Assembly (NCBI RefSeq): GCF_007754155.1
Contig: NZ_CP037423.1
Location: 7,994,938-8,058,937, forward strand
Length of the DNA: 64,000 bases
Origin: Stieleria neptunia
Lineage (GTDB): Bacteria > Planctomycetota > Planctomycetia > Pirellulales > Pirellulaceae
Direction: 5' to 3'
Shown: in pieces, positions 20,901-28,318 of the stretch
How the letters are laid out: every line of letters starts with the position of its first letter
Position numbering within the stretch: the stretch's first letter is position 1
Translations under genes and position numbers: made by a program
Notes under the pieces: model-generated
What the model saw: the letters and a program-made list of their open reading frames with translations, nothing else
Told to the model about the DNA's origin: nothing
Database searches by the model: none

Positions 20901-20931
20901 CTGACAACGAAAGTATATCGTCCGAACTCAC
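14848..20931 (-). CDS. Giant Ser/Thr kinase with STAND-type NTPase, membrane segment and FGE-like domain
   Basis: The product has 2027 residues. A Hanks-type kinase lies at about 117-380: glycine loop GGGGFGRV (125-132), lysine K147, catalytic loop HCDLKLAN (239-246), DFG 258-260. The catalytic loop has HCD where most kinases have HRD. A STAND-like NTPase follows, with Walker A GPSGSGKS (450-457) and Walker B LLIVIDQFE (522-530). One membrane helix lies near 846-863. Then come a long region with TPR-like (about 1400) and HEAT-like repeats (about 1620-1735), and a formylglycine-generating-enzyme fold (about 1757-2020: TKEVTVAQFLEFL, YRLPTQSEFEFAARGG, LGNLREWG, GFRIA). The catalytic cysteine pair of true FGE is not visible, so this end is more likely a binding domain. 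The start is GTG at 20931. Confidence 0.85.
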   Translation of the reverse strand: MSSDDILSLSAEERIDRIADAFESKFESGSNASIEQFLDGCPSDERDTLLTELLTTEIQIRHQRGDWINFNEYHTRFPGDTKIVAEAIRNASVAARPPQVEHAGKSPVENDLHSIGRFHIIECVGGGGFGRVCRAVDPRLNRVVAVKLPHLAGKITGATIDVFLREARSAARLNHPSIVTVYEAFEENGIPAIVYEYVQGQDLSTWAKSRKLSARRAMEIIDEIAAGVAHAHQRGVIHCDLKLANVLIDHSGTPRVTDFGLAISESFQQRSMGSRVGTPISMSPEQIRGDDRIIDERTDVWGLGVMLYELLTGGRPFVAPTTNELFEKISNQKIQIPFPNATEIPTSVQKLCACCLAKHPDDRFDCVDDLRAAITRCLEELSLDSPELGPDGDLIYPGLRCFTDRDANGFRELLPLPGEQNGNAPSIQGWVSLLEGSAKQKDFCVGLIYGPSGSGKSSLVRAGFLPALDLNRVLPVYLVASQNDTETALTRRLRRAMPGHEHHTSLPELLASVRDSDPARKLLIVIDQFERWLISDRSHIDPVLVKGFQQCDGSRVQALLIVRDDFFSSVNQLFQTLDQPLAEGKNYWLIQPFTPRHARRVLTRLGQALGKLSTQVSSSQSRFLDQAVATLSQQEGISAVRIAMFTQMMADKPWESDSIAQVGGLDGLGVSFLNDVLALEKTGLSVAEDLALCRIMGSLLPDSDTADLSGAARPVEFLEVVTRGLYRKSFQRILTLLDDKLKLITAVELGEDSSDEGSVSGRPAYQLAHDYLVPAIRKWLTAKQLETRRGRAERKLKELSVAWQRRRENRFLPSLIEYSGIVLFSERSIWSQDDIALMVKASRRHFVRLAGMATLLLCAYGMFGHFERRRNREQLIQRLIDADIHHLPRISREFEKQGIHFDDPSIGLILNGMASDEIKLKFGLVFLGRSDQAEPLIRDSVFAVAGPQNLPAISELIATRHNRLARFFQNTIVDETSEPSNFLIASGLLARIGGDDAAIWDSVANRLASELTNQNAITLPVWEKIYRPIRHHLAEALTQIYRNTAGDYLPSQVAVATDLLAVYAVDDTELLCELVLDADPGQFRKLIGPLRRRGSRARDRFLAELKHPRKYYWSADEIDHRDVDPELHSALERADGMVTKDFAICQTMTRRQFDSIHPQLEQLGFRATRVRPYRDAAATRVAAIWRRDALPATVELGLDRRLLRERFIIYQFNGFQLSDVAGYTVETDRGVIERFAVVWSRQPPGGSGEQDFYAGVSEAERWRRERTLIDRRFKRTVSVHAYNGPDGDIRYCGVQQMAAGLPTVETSLHSTALAEHEDRVRLTCDICVSMTPESLSSRSYWQQRRDDWGNSETRDIYLQEERFRFELGRADFYLGNDAESLRNLDEYIKRRRHHREAYRLRALLHARGGRRRESLDDLWMLERLDEPERRLVATKILVSAHLAMDRWPVTMIEPSAEQESDVAVLLDAAGVYARSAGIIRSRDNESARRWAARSIQLLRQAMRAGFEDATRLRLDWMFDPIRTSPEFIQLQQELPPGVVYTRFRSSGMWADEKIFQGKLVGEHTADFKVVAREHYRPNSISVTDIAGRFTAASVWRRRRDATRTPESFEPRKANAVVALYCLRELNSVWNVLESSDSPGIRTEVIAKLGPFGCNPSPILDRLASETDTGARHAMILALGHFSLSHRQQSRLLDQLEHWYVNDPDPGMHGAIDWLLRRLGYESEVQQLDATLADGKIHPQRDWFATRHQGHVLAIIRGPVRFMQGTPRKFLSPTNARWESQAPTRINRSFAMATKEVTVAQFLEFLADLPRPMNRLPDGINKDPKCAVAKANWMTAMLYCKWLSEKEGIPEDQHCFPTIPEEKYQEPVELPHDYLRRTGYRLPTQSEFEFAARGGTTTHRFFGNSDNLLHQYAWHLDNAPHYASRVGLLKPNAYGLFDVLGNLREWGIETSYSRHGLGPKGDDVEDLTKIHPTIPQKRVANNASFQRIARSVYGSKTGSSTPYNFGVTMGFRIARTIEDFRPPAIDGE

Positions 20932-20942
20932 GAGTTAGTCTC

Positions 20943-21377
20943 TCAACGATAGCCAAGCGTCACTCTATTGGAACAAACGAACTTCGCAATCGGCCCCAGC
21001 TGCAATTGCGAAAAATACATCGCGATCCAGATCGTCAGTGGAAAGTGCAGCAAGTACAGCCAATACGATGAATCTGAAATGTATCGCAGCCTGGCGCTGG
21101 GGTGGTGGAAGTAGGTCTGAAAGAACCTCAAGAAGCCAAACACCAGCGTCCACATCGCCAGTGCGTCGATCGCACGATAAACCGCCTTCAATGCGATGAT
21201 CGATGCCGTGTATCGCACCGGATCCGCAAAGGCCCTCGGAATCAACTCATCGAGCGTCATTCGATTTCGCAAGACGATTTCCAACAGCACCGCCCAGCCG
21301 CGAAACGCGTCCAGATCGTGATAGCGGTGCGGAGCATTTGTAGCGACGATCGCCGATTCTGAGTGATGATTCACCAC
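20943..21377 (-). pseudogene. Acyltransferase family 3 remnant with internal and C-terminal loss
   Basis: The 144-residue frame begins with HRYHDLDAFRGWAVLLEIVL, the first membrane helix of acyltransferase-3 (OpgC-like) proteins. It then jumps to their last helices (ALAMWTLVFGFLRFF, SYWLYLLHFPLTIWIAMYF). Full members have about 380 residues and ten helices, so the middle six or more helices are missing. The last segment stops early at VTLGYR where the family continues for about 25 residues. The giant kinase gene starts 11 bases downstream. A tiny working membrane protein cannot be excluded, but decay by deletion fits better. Confidence 0.6.
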
Positions 21378-21383
21378 ACGGAC

Positions 21384-22757
21384 TCACTGCTTCTTGGTGC
21401 GTTTGATCATCATGGGTTTCCCCATCCACGAACCGCGGTACTCCGATTTTCCGCCAGCAAATGTCAGTTGACAGGCGAAGTGGTGAGTCTGGCCGTCTAC
21501 TGTACTGGTTCCCGTTCCCTTCCAAACACCAGATCCGATGTCTGACCAGCGGATTTCCCACTTTGACCCGTCCGACCGAAAACCATGTTCAACTAATGAT
21601 TGACTCGCCGCGTCCCATCCGACGATCGCATCGTCAAAGGCGCCAGATTCTGGATTGATTTGTCGATAAACGATCGCGTTGCGGCCCGGTTGCCAAGCGG
21701 CGTCAAATTGCTTGACTTTCGTTTCGTCTCCGATCATCACTTTACATTCCCACTGCCCCAGGAGTGTCTCCAAGTCTTCGGCGAGTTGCGATGGCATCGC
21801 GATCGACGTTCGGCTTGCAACCGTGGTGATCTCAGGCATCGCTTTGCCGTCCCGAACCCAATCGCGTTTCACCATGACCAACTCGTTGTCACTCTTCCAA
21901 GCGAATTCGCGAGTTGCGGTCGCCGGCTGGAATTTCCCGCCCACCGTCCTCTCGGAGTACTCACCCTTGCAGATCCAGTTATCGGGATCGGAGAAATCGA
22001 AGGTCGATTTTGACGTGTCGCCGTCCGAAGAAAACGTGTATTCGATCGCCTTTTCTGTCACCGGGTCGTATCCGATCAGTCCGTTCGCGGAGAAGACCAC
22101 GCCGGTAACAGCATCGGGGCCAGAAAATTCCCATTGAAGGCAGTGCCCGCCTTTGGCCCAACGAACCAAACCTTCGGTTCGAGACGATTTACCCTGGAAC
22201 GTCGACTGCAGGGACCAACGCCCCGTCAATCGATCGAGTTGTCGATAGACGTCCTCGGGCATCAGACGTTCATCACTGACGGACTTTCCCGTCGACAGAG
22301 GTGCCGTCGGGTCCGGCCAACCGCGTTCGTGGACGATTTGCCAATCCCCATCGATTCTGTTGTAGACCGAAGTGTAGTTCCCGGCGGTCACCAGCCCCGC
22401 TTGGCGGTGATGGGAGTCTTCCCAACGACCGCTTTCGATGCCCGTGTTCTCATCAATCAACCGAGGTGACCCCACATCGCGTCGAATCGTCGTCTGCACG
22501 TTGGGGTTGGCATCAAAGTAGTTCTGCCACTCACGCCTCATGTGCTCGCGCCCGACGCGAGGCATTCCGTTGTGCACGACGTCGCAATCCTTCGAATAGA
22601 GCGTGGACAGGGCGTCGGCGTCATGGCCGTTGAAATGTTTCTCGAACGCTTCACTGCGCTGCTGCAATTTCTTCAACGCGTGATCGCCTGGCTGCGCCGA
22701 AGCAAAACCGGCCAGGGTTGTCAGAAGAAAAACCAATGCTAGAAATCGCGATGACAT
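21384..22757 (-). CDS. Secreted SnoaL/DUF4440-like protein with C-terminal DUF1579-like repeats
   Basis: The product has 457 residues with a signal peptide (about 1-22, FASA-QP). Residues 28-155 form an NTF2/SnoaL-type cone: FEKHFNGHDADALSTLYSKDCDVVHNG-like helix-strand pattern and a closing WQIVHERGW strand. Residues 165-310 and 325-455 look like two copies of a beta-rich domain that opens with LTGRWSLQSTFQG or LLGQWECKVMIGD. Both contain a G-x-W...Y-x-x-x-N/S-P-like pattern resembling lipocalin-type DUF1579 proteins. AGGA lies eight bases before the ATG. The substrate is unknown. No operon partner is evident. Confidence 0.7.
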   Translation of the reverse strand: MSSRFLALVFLLTTLAGFASAQPGDHALKKLQQRSEAFEKHFNGHDADALSTLYSKDCDVVHNGMPRVGREHMRREWQNYFDANPNVQTTIRRDVGSPRLIDENTGIESGRWEDSHHRQAGLVTAGNYTSVYNRIDGDWQIVHERGWPDPTAPLSTGKSVSDERLMPEDVYRQLDRLTGRWSLQSTFQGKSSRTEGLVRWAKGGHCLQWEFSGPDAVTGVVFSANGLIGYDPVTEKAIEYTFSSDGDTSKSTFDFSDPDNWICKGEYSERTVGGKFQPATATREFAWKSDNELVMVKRDWVRDGKAMPEITTVASRTSIAMPSQLAEDLETLLGQWECKVMIGDETKVKQFDAAWQPGRNAIVYRQINPESGAFDDAIVGWDAASQSLVEHGFRSDGSKWEIRWSDIGSGVWKGTGTSTVDGQTHHFACQLTFAGGKSEYRGSWMGKPMMIKRTKKQ

Positions 22758-22982
22758 AGGTCGGATCCTGCGAAAAGTGGGAAGAGAGGGGTGCCCTTAC
22801 CCTGCTTCTCGCAGACCATGACCGACACCCGCCATCGGGTGGTCATTTTTGCAGAGTTTTTTTGTCCGCCTCGCGATTGGTCAGCCGGGGAGCGAATTCC
22901 AGCCTAGTGGCACTCCCCCGCGACGTCCTGCACCACCTGACACGCGTACACTTCACGCGACTAGAACGCGGTGCGGTTCCCG

Positions 22983-23681
22983 TTACCGGAGTGTCCCGCC
23001 GACGATTTGTTCCCGCAGCGTTCGCAGCTGGGCCAGGCGTTCTTCCAGTTGCGCGATCTGTCGATCGATCGAATCGACGTTCCTCGCTTCGACCGGCATC
23101 AGCAGATCGCCACGGTTGGCGTCGGTCTTGCTGATCCGGTGCAGGATCGGGATCACGATCGAGATCGCGGCGACGACGATCGAATGGGCTGCGAGAAATC
23201 GCCACAAGAGTTCCGAGTTGATTTCGAAGACGATGACCGCCGCGATCAACAAGGCCAAACCAAAGATGATCTGGGATCCGATGAAGTAGACCCAGCGAAA
23301 TCGGTTGGCCAGCTTGGCGATCGACAGCAGCGACACATGGATCGTCGCAACACCGATCGAAATCAACACGGTCGTCGTCTTCCAGTAGGCTTCCGAGCCG
23401 ATTTCGCACCAAATCCCAAACAACAGCAAAACGGTCGTCACCGCCGTCAGCACCAACCCGGACTTGGGCATGGCATTGAATCCCGACGGGGTGCGGGACA
23501 GGTCACAAGCCAACCCGCACACGCTGGCCACCGCGATGATCACCGTGGTCAAGATCACGCGGACTTCCAACCACCCCCAGTTCCCCCGCAGCACCAGCAC
23601 GATCCCCAACAGCGCGCTCAACAGCACGGAACCGATCAACAGGTAAAGAAGCGGCTTTTTGAGACTGCTGGGCGTCGTCAT
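22983..23681 (-). CDS. Multipass membrane protein with C-terminal coiled coil
   Basis: The product has 232 residues. Six hydrophobic helices are visible, at about 10-30, 38-58, 75-93, 103-122, 130-150 and 158-180. They are followed by a soluble tail in which residues 203-225 (IDRQIAQLEERLAQLRTLRE) should form a coiled coil, likely for self-association. No enzyme motif is visible and I do not recognise the family. The ATG at 23681 is preceded by AGGA at nine bases. The gene stands alone between intergenic stretches of 225 and 382 bases. Confidence 0.65.
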   Translation of the reverse strand: MTTPSSLKKPLLYLLIGSVLLSALLGIVLVLRGNWGWLEVRVILTTVIIAVASVCGLACDLSRTPSGFNAMPKSGLVLTAVTTVLLLFGIWCEIGSEAYWKTTTVLISIGVATIHVSLLSIAKLANRFRWVYFIGSQIIFGLALLIAAVIVFEINSELLWRFLAAHSIVVAAISIVIPILHRISKTDANRGDLLMPVEARNVDSIDRQIAQLEERLAQLRTLREQIVGGTLR

Positions 23682-24063
23682 GGGGAGGTTCCTGGGCGAT
23701 GGGCGCGTACCCGACGCGCTGCGAAATCATGGTCCACTGATCAGGAGAGCCCACGGCGGTCGGGGTCGTGCATCGATTCAACACGAAAACGCAGGAAAAC
23801 CGAAACCCGGGAGGACTGCGTCGCGCGGGTTGGCCGGCCGAATGAGCGAAGTGAGGGGGAGGTCGAACGGTGAATCGCCACTTTCATTTTAGTGGTCTCC
23901 GGCCCTTTCGGCGCACCAAAGGAAGCCTTCTTCTCGCGACACTCGACAGATTCAGAGACGTCCGTGCAACCGATCGGGGGCGTTCGTCGCGATGAGATGG
24001 CGTTCAGCGAGAAGTGTCTTATTTTCAACGATTCAAAGAACGCACGACCTCCTCACGGGAGGT
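23682..24063. other. Intergenic region, 382 bases
   Basis: No coding frame with family-like composition is present. A short dyad GTGAATCGCCACTTTC/TTTTAGTGGTC occurs near 23870-23900, and a 6-base stem adjoins the phnZ-like stop codon (24047-24063). The promoter of the membrane-protein gene should lie near 23690-23760, but I cannot define it. Confidence 0.4.
24047..24063 (-). terminator. Hairpin directly after the PhnZ-like gene
   Basis: ACCTCC-TCACG-GGAGGT forms a 6-base-pair stem that starts at the base after the stop codon. Reading the minus strand, it is followed by GTGCGTTCTTT, which is only weakly T-rich. It may act as a terminator for the minus-strand cluster, or merely protect the 3' end. 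Confidence 0.4.
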
Positions 24064-24621
24064 TTACTTCCGATCGGTGGACACCAGCTGCTGCGTCAGG
24101 AATTCGGCGAATCGATCCAGCGGCGGGGTTTCCAGACCGGCGATTTTGGCTTCATCGTCCCAGCGTCTCAACCGGACGGCGTCCTCGGCAAACGGTTGGA
24201 CGATAAACTGTTCCGCTTCTTCCGCCGTCATCGGTCCGCCCTGCAAGGCCAGACTGACCCGAGACGGTTCGCTGAGCGCACTCATGTAGTCCGGATCCAC
24301 GGCACAAAGATACCGTTTCGCTTCAACGTGCATCCGGACCGGTTCGGTGACGGCATCGGAAAACAGCGGACGCAAAAAGTGATCCCCGGATCGCTCGTGA
24401 TGATCGTCGATCCCCGCATCCGGTGCATCGTCGGGCAGGTCATGCAGCAAATGCCCGATGTCGTGCAACAGGGCTGCGACGATCAACGACGGTTTTGCAT
24501 CGGCCTGAAGGGCGAGAAACGCCGCTTGCAACGCGTGCTCGCGTTGCGTCACCGGTTCGCCCCCGTATTCCGAATCTCCCTTGCGATCAAACAACTTAAT
24601 GATCTGTTCGGTTGTTGTCAT
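24064..24621 (-). CDS. HD-domain di-iron oxygenase, PhnZ-like
   Basis: The product has 185 residues, the size of PhnZ. That enzyme cleaves the C-P bond of 2-amino-1-hydroxyethylphosphonate using a mixed-valent di-iron centre. Visible ligands: H29, H53-D54 (LLHDIGH), H75, H98 and D155 or D156 (RRWDDEAK). The paired residues Y19 and E22 in SEYGGEP match the PhnZ Tyr/Glu lid that covers the open iron site, and H57 and K102 match substrate-contact positions. The HD family found in phosphonate operons is the closest match. The start ATG overlaps the dehydrogenase stop by four bases (ATGA). No PhnY hydroxylase is visible, so the natural substrate may differ. Confidence 0.85.
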   Translation of the reverse strand: MTTTEQIIKLFDRKGDSEYGGEPVTQREHALQAAFLALQADAKPSLIVAALLHDIGHLLHDLPDDAPDAGIDDHHERSGDHFLRPLFSDAVTEPVRMHVEAKRYLCAVDPDYMSALSEPSRVSLALQGGPMTAEEAEQFIVQPFAEDAVRLRRWDDEAKIAGLETPPLDRFAEFLTQQLVSTDRK

Positions 24622-25754
24622 GGTGTTTGCGGCCTGGGATGCACAGCCCTGGGACGCACCGCGACGCGGATCGGGCGATGCTGGATGGAAAATTCAATCG
24701 CGGCGTTGGCCTCTGACAGGTCAAACGTCCGTGCCACCAGTTCGGCGAACGGGTACTTGTGGTGACATCGGCTGATGAAGTCGATCGCGCGACGCAAATC
24801 GACCGGCGCGTAGTTGTGGACGCCGACAATGGACATCCACTTGCGAACAATGTTGGTCGGATCCAGCTGCACCGGCCGTGATTCCATCACCGAACCGACC
24901 AGGATCACCCGTGCACCGACATCGCCGATTCGACACGCCGTTTCGATCGCGTCGGGCGAACCGGAACATTCCAAGATGACATCGAAGGGGCCGTCAAGTG
25001 ATCCGATCGAGTCGACCGCAATGGTGTCCGTGGCGCCAAACCGTTTGGCCAGCTCCAGCCGCTGCGGGTCGACGTCGCAAATCGTCACCTGCTTGGCCCC
25101 GGACTCCTTGCCCATGGCGACGGCCGTCAATCCCAGCATGCCGGCGCCGAAGATCAAAACGCGTTGATCGGAAACGTCGCCGGCCATCCGATACGCCGCC
25201 GCGATGGTGGACGTCGCACAGTTGATCGGACTGGCCACTTCGTCCGGCAACTCAGCCGGCAACCGGGCGATCGTCGTGCCGCGTCGCAGCAAAATGGACT
25301 CGGCCAGCCCGCCGCTGAGCGCCTCGCGCCCGGCGGCGACCGAATGGCCGTATTTCACCAAGTGACGACACTTCTGCGGCATGCCCGATCGGCAGCGGTC
25401 GCAATCAAAGCAACTGACGCAGACCGACCACGTGACGCGATCGCCGACTTCAAGCGGTTGCCCCTCGACGTCCTGCGGAACGGGTTCGGCGAGTTCGACG
25501 ATTTCACCGACAACTTCGTGGGCCAAAATCGATGGCGTCGGTTCGATTCGCAACCCTTTTAGGGTGTGAAGATCACTGCCGCAGATCGTGCAGAGCCGGA
25601 TCCGAACCAGTGCTTCACCGGCCAACAGACTCGGTCGCGGAAACGTTTCCAATGCAAGCGGTTGGCCGGCCCGATGAAAGACCGCCGCTCGGCAAGTCGA
25701 CGGTTGACTCGACGCTTGCATCGGTGCTGGCGTGGAAGGGCGACGTTCAGGCAT
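24618..25754 (-). CDS. Zinc-dependent alcohol dehydrogenase of the phosphonate-associated type
   Basis: The product has 378 residues. Catalytic-zinc motif CTICGSDLHTLKG lies near 55-67. The structural-zinc lobe CVSCFDCDRCRSGMPQKC has the four spaced cysteines. The NAD fold shows LIFGAGMLGLTAVAMGKESG and an aspartate (ICDVD) that favours NAD+. It is a medium-chain dehydrogenase; a subfamily of these is repeatedly found in phosphonate catabolism operons, which agrees with the coupled PhnZ-like gene. I chose the ATG at 25754, which overlaps the transporter stop by eight bases. An ATG at 25721 is also possible. A longer frame start at 25844 lies deep inside the transporter gene and is unlikely. 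Confidence 0.85.
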   Translation of the reverse strand: MPERRPSTPAPMQASSQPSTCRAAVFHRAGQPLALETFPRPSLLAGEALVRIRLCTICGSDLHTLKGLRIEPTPSILAHEVVGEIVELAEPVPQDVEGQPLEVGDRVTWSVCVSCFDCDRCRSGMPQKCRHLVKYGHSVAAGREALSGGLAESILLRRGTTIARLPAELPDEVASPINCATSTIAAAYRMAGDVSDQRVLIFGAGMLGLTAVAMGKESGAKQVTICDVDPQRLELAKRFGATDTIAVDSIGSLDGPFDVILECSGSPDAIETACRIGDVGARVILVGSVMESRPVQLDPTNIVRKWMSIVGVHNYAPVDLRRAIDFISRCHHKYPFAELVARTFDLSEANAAIEFSIQHRPIRVAVRPRAVHPRPQTP

Positions 25755-27120
25755 TGCCGCCCCCGGCTTCCACGGTTTGCACCGGTTCCGCATGCGCCGC
25801 CATCGGATTCCGTTCGCCGTCGACTTCCACGCCGTCGACTTCAATCACGGTGCGGAAATAGCGTAGGGAGAAACACAAGGCGGCGACCGAGACGAAGCTT
25901 GAAACCAGCAGAAGCATGCGAAACGACGGCAAGACGGAATCCGGAGACGGGAGCGTCATTCGGATCGACAACACGACGGCGTACCCCAAGTAACCGACGG
26001 CGTCGGCAACATACATCAAAAACACGACATTGGCGGGGTGACGGGACGCCGCGACCAGTCGTTCGAAGACGGTGGTGTGAAACGCAACGTAGGGGACATA
26101 CATGCCCACGCCGCACGAAACCATGAACATGAACGGGGAGATCAGGCCGCCGGACTGCAAGATCGCCGACGCACCGACGATGGCGAACGCACCGCACATC
26201 AAGATCGTTACGATTCGAACGGCCGCCATGTTGTGCCGGATCCAAACCGCAAAGGCGTTGAACACCGTGACCAGCAGTGCGACAACAATTTCGGAACGCG
26301 CGAAAACCGAAGGCGTTTCGCCGACCCCGAGGTCGCGCCAGATTTCCACCGCGAAATCGTCTCGGACGGTACGAATGACGGTCAACGCCACGTAGACGAA
26401 AATCAACAGCGACAACCCCGGCCAATACTCCATCCAAAATCGACTCCGATCCTGCCGCGTCATCGCATCTCTATCGCTGCGATGTCGGCGATCCGTTTGA
26501 TCCGGAGGCGGTGTAGACTGGAGCAACCAGACCGAAACCAGCAGCGGAACCAGGAAAATTAGCCCGACGAGCATCGGCATCTGAAACTCGCTGACGCCCC
26601 AGTCCTGGATGACCCAACGTCCGATCGACTTCACCACACCGGACGAAATGATAAAGCTCGCACACAGCGCCGCCGAAAGCGCCTCGGTCTGTTTCCTGCC
26701 TTCCAAGTAGGCCAGGACCAGCCCAAACACCATTCCCAACGGAAAGCCGTTCAAGAACAACAAGGGCGCCTTGAACGTGAGCGGCGCATAGGCAAATCCG
26801 ACCAGCGCCAATTCCGCCGTCAGGATCAGCCCCACGATGGCGATGGCACGCCGATGACGCGGCATTTCCGAGACGACTCGAATGCCGACGAATTTCGAAA
26901 TCATGTAGCCGGCCAGTTGCGAAATGACCAGGACCGATTTCAGCCCCATCCCCAACAGTTCCTGACCCTCGTACGTTCCGGCGGTAAAGGGTTTTCGAAA
27001 CGCGTACATGCAAAAGTACGTGCAGAACGCCGCGACCGCGGCCAGCAACAGTCGCGAACGGGGATTACTGCCGTCGGAAGGAGCGTCTGCCGAGGCGATG
27101 TCAGAATCGGTGGAGGGCAC
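25747..27120 (-). CDS. MFS-type transporter, DUF5690 family
   Basis: The product has 457 residues and about twelve membrane helices. The N-terminus CTYFCMYAFRKPFTAGTYEG, with SQLAGYMISKFVGIRVVSEM after it, is the hallmark of DUF5690 proteins. The Y-x-x-RK-x-F pattern recalls the organophosphate:phosphate antiporter branch of the MFS (GlpT/UhpC). A charged loop at about 210-232 divides the two halves. It probably imports the compound processed by the overlapping dehydrogenase and PhnZ-like genes; the substrate is an inference. The GTG at 27120 is the first usable start, and no strong Shine-Dalgarno site is visible. Confidence 0.8.
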   Translation of the reverse strand: MPSTDSDIASADAPSDGSNPRSRLLLAAVAAFCTYFCMYAFRKPFTAGTYEGQELLGMGLKSVLVISQLAGYMISKFVGIRVVSEMPRHRRAIAIVGLILTAELALVGFAYAPLTFKAPLLFLNGFPLGMVFGLVLAYLEGRKQTEALSAALCASFIISSGVVKSIGRWVIQDWGVSEFQMPMLVGLIFLVPLLVSVWLLQSTPPPDQTDRRHRSDRDAMTRQDRSRFWMEYWPGLSLLIFVYVALTVIRTVRDDFAVEIWRDLGVGETPSVFARSEIVVALLVTVFNAFAVWIRHNMAAVRIVTILMCGAFAIVGASAILQSGGLISPFMFMVSCGVGMYVPYVAFHTTVFERLVAASRHPANVVFLMYVADAVGYLGYAVVLSIRMTLPSPDSVLPSFRMLLLVSSFVSVAALCFSLRYFRTVIEVDGVEVDGERNPMAAHAEPVQTVEAGGGNA

Positions 27121-27224
27121 GGCAAGAAACTCGGTGGACCGGATTGATCACGTCGATGTCGCGACAACCGCTCGAATAAAAAGGGATACGTCCGGCCCAC
27201 AGGATACCGTATCGGGATCAACGG

Positions 27225-28106
27225 TCACCAATCGAGCGTCCCCGGAAGGAACTCATTTATCAGTTCTTCATAGAACGGACGCAAGGCATCCACGTTCGGC
27301 CGGCTATCGCTTTTGGTATACAGGTCATACGGGTTGAAAGCCCGCACCCATTTGAACATCCGATGATCGTGATCATTCATCAGATGGTCGTACGCCGATT
27401 CTCGGTGGCCGGGATAAAACGAATGGTAACGGATGATCGCCAGTGCTTCGGCGGGCAGCCGATCCTTGACGACCTGGTACAAGTACTCGTCGTGCCCCCA
27501 CGAAAGGAACACGTTGTCGAGCCCGACGCCGGGCGAATAGACGCCGTACTCGGTGTTGTACCGCTGGTCGGTCGAATCGGGGTTCTCGGCAAAAAATTCC
27601 GGAAACACGATCCGCCCAGAGAACCGGCAACCTACCGGAAACGTGTCTCCAACCACCGCCCATTGGGGTTCACCGAACAGGCACAACACCTTGCCGAGAT
27701 CGTGGATCAACCCCGTCAGGACAAACCAGCGCGGATGGCCGTCGGCGCGAATCGATTCGGCGGTCTGCAACAGATGCTCGATCTGAGAAAGATCCGTGTC
27801 GGGATCACTCTCGTCGACCAATTGGTTCAGATACTCCATCGCTTCCCAGACCGTCATCTTGCAATGCCGCAGCGGAAGGAACTGTTCGCGTTTCTGTTGC
27901 ACAAAATCGTAAGTCTGATACCGGTGGTTCAGCTGATAAAACTCACGGACACCCGGCTTCGTGTCTTCACCATAATTTCGAAACTCGTCGGTCGGCTTGT
28001 TCGGTTCGGGATAGCGACGCACCAGATCCGCCTCCCAGTCCTCGAGATCCTCGAGCGGTTTAGCCGGGTCGGTGCGGTGATCGGCGGGGTTGGATGGCAC
28101 AGACAT
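27225..28106 (-). CDS. Inositol oxygenase
   Basis: The product has 293 residues and resembles animal MIOX along its whole length. All six di-iron ligands are present: H111, H135, D136, H205, H228 and D261. They lie in [37 protein letters not shown] and PYDLYTK. The stretch [18 protein letters not shown] is nearly identical to the vertebrate enzyme, and the C-terminal LDW ending is conserved. MIOX opens myo-inositol with O2 to give D-glucuronate. The family is widespread in eukaryotes and patchy in bacteria. An ATG at 28139 would add 11 residues. It lies 104 bases upstream of the transporter gene on the same strand and divergent from the ferritin-like gene. Confidence 0.93.
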   Translation of the reverse strand: MSVPSNPADHRTDPAKPLEDLEDWEADLVRRYPEPNKPTDEFRNYGEDTKPGVREFYQLNHRYQTYDFVQQKREQFLPLRHCKMTVWEAMEYLNQLVDESDPDTDLSQIEHLLQTAESIRADGHPRWFVLTGLIHDLGKVLCLFGEPQWAVVGDTFPVGCRFSGRIVFPEFFAENPDSTDQRYNTEYGVYSPGVGLDNVFLSWGHDEYLYQVVKDRLPAEALAIIRYHSFYPGHRESAYDHLMNDHDHRMFKWVRAFNPYDLYTKSDSRPNVDALRPFYEELINEFLPGTLDW

Positions 28107-28207
28107 CTTTGATTGCGAACGGGGGGCGAGAACGTACATGGAATCCGTTTCACGGCGGATTCAAGTTTACACCGAAGCCGAGCGGCGAACACGTGTCGTG
28201 CACGTGC

Positions 28208-28226
28208 GAGAGGCTTCCAGCCTGTC
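28208..28226 (+). repeat. Dispersed repeat family A, fragment
   Basis: GAGAGGCTTCCAGCCTGTC-type bases match the core and right half of the family A repeat. It lies in the 212-base divergent region between the inositol oxygenase and ferritin-like genes. No closing arm is seen. Confidence 0.6.
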
Positions 28227-28318
28227 AAATCCGCGTACCTGCCTTGATTTGGACATCATCATCCTCGCGAGTAAGACCGATGGGCCGTTAGAATCGTAGC
28301 ACCTCAGGGAGAAAAACA

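Noticed and set aside
14848..20931. Functional formylglycine-generating enzyme serving the sulfatases
   Set aside because: The FGE-like end lacks a visible catalytic cysteine pair near the GFRIA terminus, so sulfatase activation by this protein is unlikely.
23682..24063. Small RNA or riboswitch
   Set aside because: Only short, weak stems are visible, and no known riboswitch or tRNA consensus could be matched.
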